From: a virus
IMG/VR virus record: IMGVR_UViG_3300044624_000829
Location: 1 to 55,092 of that record
Length of the DNA: 55,092 bases
Strand: one strand, 5' to 3'
The position numbers and the translations under genes were made by a program. Position 1 is the stretch's first letter. The number at the start of each line of letters is the position of its first letter. This document shows positions 1 to 9,000 of this stretch, piece by piece. The notes beneath the pieces are model-generated. The model was given only the letters and a program-made list of their open reading frames with translations, did no database searches and was not told the origin of the DNA.

Positions 1-3000
1 TTACCCATTTTACCAGCATAAGAACTTTCAAATAAAGCTGATCCAAATATCCATACTTTATCTGTTTCTTTAAACTTAGTTGTTTTAGAAGCTAACTTTT
101 CAGGATATAACCTTTGTATTTCTGTAGCGTAAAATGTTGCAACGCTAGGTTTAGCAATCATATCTGTTTCTTTTCCTATAGCAATAGTAGAACTATTTGC
201 CATTTGTTCATCTACAAAAGAATGTTTAGCTCGCTTTTCTTCTGAAAATGCAATAGATATGTTGTCTTTAGTTTGACCTATTGATTTTGGTCTAATTTCA
301 ATAACGTCTCCTGTATTATCAATACCAAAATAATCCATTAGTATTTCATCTAAAGCTTCTTGTAAATATTCATCTTGAACATGAAATTTAGTTTTGTTAA
401 TTACTGCTACAGGTTTTCCTTTAACAGCATCTAAAAACTCCCAGTTAATATCCAAACCAGGTGAACTTAAATCTAACTCTGCACCTTTTTTAATCTGTTC
501 TGCTTGAGAAGAAGTTGTAGTTGATTGTTGAGTAGATACAATAGCTGGTGCTGTAGGCATACCAGGTTCTAAAGGCATTACTCTTCTCATAGTAATAGTA
601 ATCCTGTGAGAACCGGCAGGATATGTTTTACCATCAATTTTTGTAGTAAGTTCTGGTAAGAATGTATTTTGTGGAGTTGGAAATGTTCTATGCCATACTT
701 CTCTATTAACACCATCTACTCCAAATATATAACCTGTCCCAGCTTCTAAATTTAATTGACCTTCTCCTGGTATTCTTTCAATTGAGAAATTGCCTTTACC
801 GCCAAGATTAATCCCAATTACTGGATACTTGCTAGCTGATCTACTTTCATCTACATCATTATGAGAAGATATAAAAGTATCTTTCTCATAAAGATTAATA
901 ATTGCACCATCATAGTTTGTCATATCAACTCCGGTAGCTTTTTGCATCAGCTCTCTAAATCTTGGTGAAATCTGTCCAAGTGGTTGATCATTAATAGATA
1001 CATCATAATATCCATATTTGTTTTTATTACTTGGATTAATTACATCCGGAATATTAACAGCAGTTCTTCCTACATTGTTACTTTTATAATCCCATCTTAA
1101 ACCAAGACCAATCATTTTACTAGCTTGTGCTCCTTTATTAGTTTTAGCAGCTTGTTCTTCAAGATAGGGTTTTAAATAATCAAACAACTCAAGTTGTTCT
1201 TCTTTAGTTAAAGCAGCTTGATTTACGTATATTCCAGGTACTACTTCTTCACCTTTAGGTTTATTAATATTACTTACTGGTGCTTTAGTTGGTTGAGTAG
1301 ATGGTTGAGTAGACATTGCTGTATCAATAAGCAAGTTATCAAGAGTTAATTTTGGATAAGGAATATTTACTCCATCAAATTTAGTATATGCTTTTACAAG
1401 AACAGTACTTAGATTATTTAAAGCTTTTCCTTCACTTTCAAATTCAAATTCATCAATCATTAAGTTAAGACCTTTTTTACGCTGATACCATTTAGGTACT
1501 GATTCACGTTGGTACACTTCCACAAACTGATCTAACAAAGGAACTTTAATATCTTTCATTGGAATGCCTTGACGCATTTGAGATACCCCTTCTTCTAATT
1601 GTTTTACAATTTCAGAAACACCAATTTCTTCTTCAATTGTGCTATAAAATTTAGATTGGTCTATTATACGAGACAAGTTAGTAATACCAGAACTAGAAGC
1701 TCCAGCTTGTAAAATTGCTAAATGATCAAATAACTCAAATAATTCTGCTACTTCCGGATATTCACTATTTTTTAAATCAGCTAAATTTTCTTTATATGTA
1801 TTAACTAACAATGGATCTTCCAAGTCATCGATATAAAAATTTGCTTTTTGTGTAGCTACTGTGTACTCTCTTCGTAAATCTGCTATAAACTGAAAACGTT
1901 CTTTTAAATCTGGATGTTTTTTCTTCATAGATTCAATCATCGTAACAACACCCATTCTCATATCAAAAAATGCTACATTATTACGAGATCTCCATAAAGC
2001 TAATTTATCTTTTATAAACGAAATAGTATTAGTTGTACTACCCATATAATAATATTTAGCTCGTATTTCTTTATCTGTTAATTGAGAAAATTCAGCTTCT
2101 ATTTTTTCTAATTCAACTCTATATCTTAAATAGTGCCCTTTTGTTGGAAAAAATTCAGTTTCATATTTTATATTAAAGTCTAATATACTTCCTTCAATTA
2201 ATGCGGGACTATAGTAAATTGTATTGCCTTCAACATTTATAGGAACTTGTATATTTTCATTAGCAACAAATTCATAACCATCATAATTTTGAGATTTAAA
2301 AAATGCATTTTGATATAAGAAAAATCCAAAATCATCTTTAAATCCAATATAAGCTAATTCCTTATCAACATTTTTAGGTCTATCTACAAATAAAGATTTC
2401 TTCATTGTCATAGGGTTATTCCTAATGGCAAACCTACTAGCAAAGAGATCAATTATAAATTGATCGTTATTAAATATTCCTAGAATAGATCCAAAAACTC
2501 CATTTTCATCTTTCTCTAACAATTTTTCATACCACATAAAAGGAATGGCCGATTTTGTATTAGCTCTTAATTTTACTAATTCATCAAGTCTTGCTTGATA
2601 TTCTGTTAGAGATTGAGGTTTTTGAGTGTCAAATTTAGTAGCCATTGTAAATGCTGTAAAATCTTCAGCCATATCTTCTACTTGAAAATAATGCGCTAAT
2701 AGTTTATAATGATCAGCTACATTGTCTTCAGTTATATCTTGTGTTACTCTATCAGATAAATACTTATCAGCCATTAAATCTAATGGATTTAAACTATTTG
2801 CCATAAATGCATTGTATTCATCATCTGGCATTATTTCTAACTGATCTTTCATTAGCATTTCTTGATAACGTGCTAATATTTGAGCTCTTGCTACAGTTTT
2901 AGTGTTGTTTGATGCAAATGGAGCCTTTTTGTATTCTTTAGTAATACCACTAAACACACCTTTCATTTCTTCTTTTAGTGTATTATATTCTATTACCATT

Positions 3001-6000
3001 GGCAATGATGCAAAATTAACAACATCATCTACTTTCATTCCGGCCATTACCATTAATAACATTTGCGGAACATTTTGCATATTACCTTGAACATTGAATA
3101 TCCAAGGATTTGCTGCAACATCTACAAAGCCGTTAATTAATTGTCCAATAACATCTTGAATTGTTTTTCCATCAATATTTTCTAAATACCCTAATGCTAT
3201 TTTATTACCATCTTTATTATGTGGAAACTTTATAGTTAACGCTTTTGGAAAACTTGCTAATGTTTCTTTTGCTTTTGCTAATTTATTTTCATTTATAGCT
3301 TCTCCATTTAAAGATCGAGTAACAATAAGTAATGCATCATTATATATTTCTTGTTGCGAATCACTTAATCCATTTAATGTGCCGCCAAATTGAGTTAGTA
3401 ATGCATAATACGTTGAAGTAACCGCAGCAATACCCAATGCATCCATTCCTTTAAAATTCTCTTGGTGCTTTAGTAAGTTATAACGGTAATCAAAAATGGT
3501 ACTATTTGCAATTGTAGAATTTTCATTAATAGGCGCAACAGGTACATTATTACGTATGTCTTCAACAGTTCTATTATCAAACTTATTGTAAGCTTTAGTA
3601 AGCTTTCTACCTAAGTCTGCAGCAATGCCGTCAAACATATCAGTAGAGTTAGGTTCAGCTAAAGATTTAAACATTGAAGGATTTGTAATACGCTGATTTA
3701 ATAGAGATACAATTTTATTTTCAATTGCCTTTCTACTCTTACCGTATAATCTACGTAATGCTAAATCTAATTTTTCATTAGCTTTAGCTAAATCTTCAGA
3801 CTTTAATCTTTCTATTTCATCATCGTATGCAGCATATTCTTCAGAAATAATTTCACCACCCTCAAGTTTTATTTGATCGTGTAGTTTATTAATTTCATCA
3901 TTTAATTCTTTAATTCTAGCTGTTGTACCATTTGGACCATGATGAAATTTATTCTTTTTACTTTGATTCCAATTCTTATATTTTCCTTCTCCTTTAAATA
4001 CTTTTTCTGCTTCTTCTCTTAAAGTTTTACGTTCTGAACGTAAAGAATTCATGTTATCATATACTTCTGAAAGAATTTCTTTTACTTGAGCGCTAACGCT
4101 TTCTTTATTTTTAAAAAGCCATTCTTTACCTGAATATTCTTTATTAATTAAATCTTGAACTTTTTCTACTTCTTGACGTGCTAATTCAACAGCATCTGAT
4201 AATTCAGTGCGCGTTTCCTTAATACCTGGTATGTATTCCGCTAATTCAATATTTCCATTTATGTTAACAATGTTAGGATACAATGAAAACAATTTATCAA
4301 TATCGAAGTCAGATCCAGACTTAGCTACAATTTCAGAAGGTAGAATAACTATAGGTCCTGCAATAGGAGGGAGAAATTCTTTTACCCTAGCTGATTCTAA
4401 CATTGAGAATTGTGATGTAGGAATACGTGTAGCTGGTAATGTAATAAATTCTTCGTATAAATCTAACCATTCTTCATCTAGTAAGGCTTCATTAAGTCTT
4501 TTTAAAGACGCATCAAAGTCTACTTGATATTTAAACTCTTTTGTTTTTTCATCAAAGACAGATTCATATTGAATAATTTTTTGTCCTTTAAATTGTGTGT
4601 ATAAAAGTTTTTTAAAATCTCCTTGTAAAGAAATTTTAATTTCCATGCTTTTTACATATTTAAGATCATTTTCAGATGTAGCAACTGTGCCATCTTCTTT
4701 TAATCCATAATATGTAGATAATCCATTATTACCGTATTGAAATACTTCTTCCGTACTAGCAAGTCTAGGTTTTTCTACAACACCTTCAAGCATTGTTCCC
4801 GGAACTTGCACTAAAGGCTCTCCATTAACTTCCAAACGTCTTAATTCATCATCTGCAAGTTTAATTAACACCTCTTCAATTTTTGAAGAGTTTAATGATA
4901 AAGAAAGATCTGGTATTAACTGGTTAGTAGATTTATCATAAATAAAAGCTACTTCTTCAGCTGTTAATTGTTTATTTGAAAGTTGTTCTTTAATATATTG
5001 AGCAAACTTTTCAGTTGTACCTGAGTATTCTATTTCACCTGTAGTAGGATTAACTACACGTCGTAATCCTAAATCTTCTACAATTTCATCTCTAGCAATA
5101 GCTACTAAATTGTCCATTGTAGAAATATATTCTTGAATCCATTTAAAGTTTTCAGAAGCTGCTAATTTTTCGTTATAAGATAAATTTTTCCACTTCTTGC
5201 GTCCTTTATAATCTCTAGGCACATCGTTCTTATCAAAAAGTCCTGTCAAATTAATTTTACGCATCTGAGAAGGTAAAGTAACTGTGCCATGATAACCTTC
5301 ACTTTGTTGACTTACACTTTTTAAATGTCTTACGTGTATTGTATTTTTTGTAAACTTAATATCTCTATTTAAAGATCTAACATCAATATCTACTTCCTTA
5401 CCATCTATAGTTGTTTTTTCCTTATTAATAACATAAGGATTATCATATTGCGGCCCATCTTGATTTATTCTAACTACGTTAGATAATTTAGAACCAGTTT
5501 GAAAAGTAACGTAATCAATACCTTGTTCCATCATCATTTGATGAACTTGCTCTAATGGAGCACCTTCAATTAATGTAGGTATCAATGGTATAACCGAATA
5601 TTTATGAAATGATATAAGTTGTAATCTAACTTGTTCACTTATATCAGCATTTAATAACGGACCATATTCTTGATATTTACGTACAGGAAAAGTAGCTTTA
5701 ATTTTTAATTGGTTAATGTTTTCTCCACGTAACATAGCTTGATATACATCTTCTTGTTCGTCTGACCATTCTTGATGAGATTTACTTAATAAACGATATG
5801 TGTCAAATGAAATATAAGCTGCGCCATCAGCTTCTTTCATTTCGCTATACTTCTCTTGAGGAATACCTAATACTTCTGCATAATGTTTTCTGTAAACAGA
5901 ATCGGATTTAGCTTCTAATATGATAGCTGTTTGTAAATGACCATTGTAAATTCTTTCTTGATATGTATCAGTTAATCCTAACTCTTGTCTTCTTTCTTGA

Positions 6001-9000
6001 GATAAACTATCAAAATGGTTTTTACTAAACCCATCTCTTTCGTATTTACTTGAATTAATATAATTATACCATGATTCACTATGACGCATCATTCTACCAG
6101 TAGATATTTTACCGGCAATACGTTTATGAAAAGCTTCTTCAGACACTCCATAATTAGCTGGATCACCTAAGAATGTACCGTAATTTAAATTCTGAATGTA
6201 ATTGTTAATTATAAAAATCTGAAATAACCTCATACGAGTTGTAAATTCAGACTCTTCTCCTAGTGTATATTCTTCAGAAATATTATCAGCAACTGTTAAT
6301 ATCTTATCTTTTTCAGTATGCAACTGAGTAGCTCTCCACCCAAAATAATCTTTTAAATCTTTCTCTATATCTTGAATTAAAGTAGGATCAAATTCATTAA
6401 TTGCATCTACAATAGTAAAAGATTCTTCTAATTGTAATTCCTGTAACCGGTCTTTAACAGATTTAGATAATAACGAACTAAACTTAAACCAGGTTTTACC
6501 TCTTGCTAAAAACTTAGGATCAAATAAAACTGTTTCACCATTATCAATACGCTCCTGAACTTTATTTAAACGTGTCATACGTAATAATTCAGATTCAATA
6601 TGACCTTTAAATACATCAAATAATAAAGTTCCGTTATAATTATCCTGATACATTTGAAACGTTTCCAGATTATTTATCCATAAACCTTTACGAATTTCAG
6701 TTTCATTATCTTTTTTAATAGGATGATTTGTAACCATAGAACTACTTTTATCAGAAGTTCTCATGATCTCTTGATAGTTTGCTAAGGTTTGTCCAAAATC
6801 AGTATTAAACTTTGTACGTTCATCAGATTTTCTAGATTTAACACCTTTTTCAACTCCATTATGTACAACTTTTGCACCAGTTAAATGTTGTAATGTTATT
6901 TTAATATCCAAATTTCTTTTACCATAATCACTGTCTGTTTTATCCTTATCCAAATTGTACATTTTTACAATAGTAAGGTTAGCTGAAACTTCCGGATTAT
7001 TTTCATAATTGTAATGTTGCATACCTGGAGTATTAATCAAATCGCTATATACTACAGGTCTATACTCTCCAAGAGTTCGATCATAAATTTCAGTTCTATT
7101 CAATAGTGATAACTCAATTGAAAGAGATGAATGCAAAGACTTAGTAGACATACGTTCACCATATGCCGTATATTCCATAAATGACATCGCTACTTCATCA
7201 AGAGATAAAGCCAGATTAGCAAGTTTAGTTAAATAACCTGTTAGAGATACTTGCTTACTAGAAGATTTGGAATTTTCATTTTGCAAATAATCAAAGGATC
7301 CAAAAACAAATTTTAAATTTGTAATTATTCTTTGAGATTCTTTTATAGCACCTTCTCTATTGACTATTGAATTATAAATATATTCAGTCATTTTAGGTTC
7401 TATATCGTACTCTGCTGAACCTTCTAATAAAATTCGTTGCAACTCTTCTGAATATGAAAAATCAATTCCCAGATCTCTATAAAAACCTACAGGATCCATC
7501 TTCCACATTACTTGTTCTTTAACTTTAATTCCTTCTTTTTCTAATTGATTTCTTCGTTCAATACTTGTAAAGTAATTTGTTTCATCACCTTTAATATAGT
7601 ATGCAATTGCTCCCCATTTATTTTTAATAGCTGTTGGCAACAAACCAGTTTCTAGCTTACCGTTTATAATATCTTCACCATAAACATCTAAAACGCCATC
7701 AATAACATTCTTTTGAAAATCAAAATCCCAATCTTTTATTTGACTATTTGTATTGTTGTGAGTTTTACCTACTTTAGCTATTAACCTACTTTCTTCTTTT
7801 TCAGCATTGTCTTCTTTTTCTAATTGATAAGCCAATAATTTAATGTCAGCTTTATTAAGACTTCTCCAAAAATTTCCCCATTGATCAATCTCAAAAGGAG
7901 TAATATTTGGATTAGTAGGATCACCCAATCTTTCAACTAATTGTTTTAATACATTATCTTTTGCTGAAGCTTTAACTAAAGCGTGATACATTTCTTCTTC
8001 AGTAGTTCCTTTATTAGCAGTAGCATTAACAACTTTAACCAAAGCTGTCGCAAATGGTAATAATTTAGGTATACCCAAACTACTCATATTTGCAACTGTG
8101 CTTCTTCCAGCTTTTTGATAATCGTATAATGTACTTAATATAAATTTTGTAAAGCCGTCAACATCGTCAGCTATTTTCTTTTCTGTTCCTGTTTTATCAA
8201 AATTCCAATCTTCCGGATTTATATCTTTTTCATCTTGTACATATTCAACACCTTTTAAATTAAGCGGTGTAAAATTGTTTAAGAAGATACCCATTATTGA
8301 TGTATTGTCGCCATCTAATGCGTCAAACCCTTCAGTAATTACATTGTAATCACCAAAATATTCTAAGGCTTTACTTAGCATTACTACGTCTTGCAAATCC
8401 GTTCTATTAACTGAAGATTCTATATTAGAAATTGTGGCTTTAGCTTTTTGTACTAAATCTTGATTTAAACTTTCATCCGTTAATGACTGCTTAACTAATT
8501 GCATAGCCTCAATATACGCATCTATTTTTCCTTCTGTAATTCCAGCACCTTTAAGTTTTACTTTACGTAATTGATCCATACGTATTTGAATATATTGAAT
8601 AGCATTCAATAACATTCTAGGATTTCTTTGTAAAGCAATAGAGTTACGTCCACTAAAATTTTCAGCTGACTGTTTATACTTTGTTCTAAAACTTACGGTA
8701 GCTTTTTTAAATCTTTCTTCAAAAGGTTCTATTGCTGTTTTATTTAAAGGATCAATGCGTGCTATATCTATCCATGCTGTTGTGGCCTGGTCAAATATTT
8801 CATCAGATGCAAAAATAGGATTGACTACATTGTCAATATAGTTTACATATAATGTTTGCATTGTTGACATAGCTTTATGCATTTCTGCATTTGTCATATT
8901 TATGTCTTGATCAAATTCAAAACTCTGAAATTTTTCAAAATTACTTTGAGGTGCAACAAATTGAGAAATATCTATTTGTCCATCATATAATTGTTGAAAG

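Noticed and set aside
304-324. DNTGD in the C-terminal part of the giant protein as a polymerase motif
   Set aside because: It lacks the DxDxD spacing and flanking signature; the true motif DFDID with RIPT and ILPSE context lies at 4296-4310.
4207-4527. Plus-strand frame of 106 codons
   Set aside because: It lies entirely opposite the polymerase catalytic region and has a low-complexity composition; shadow of the real gene.
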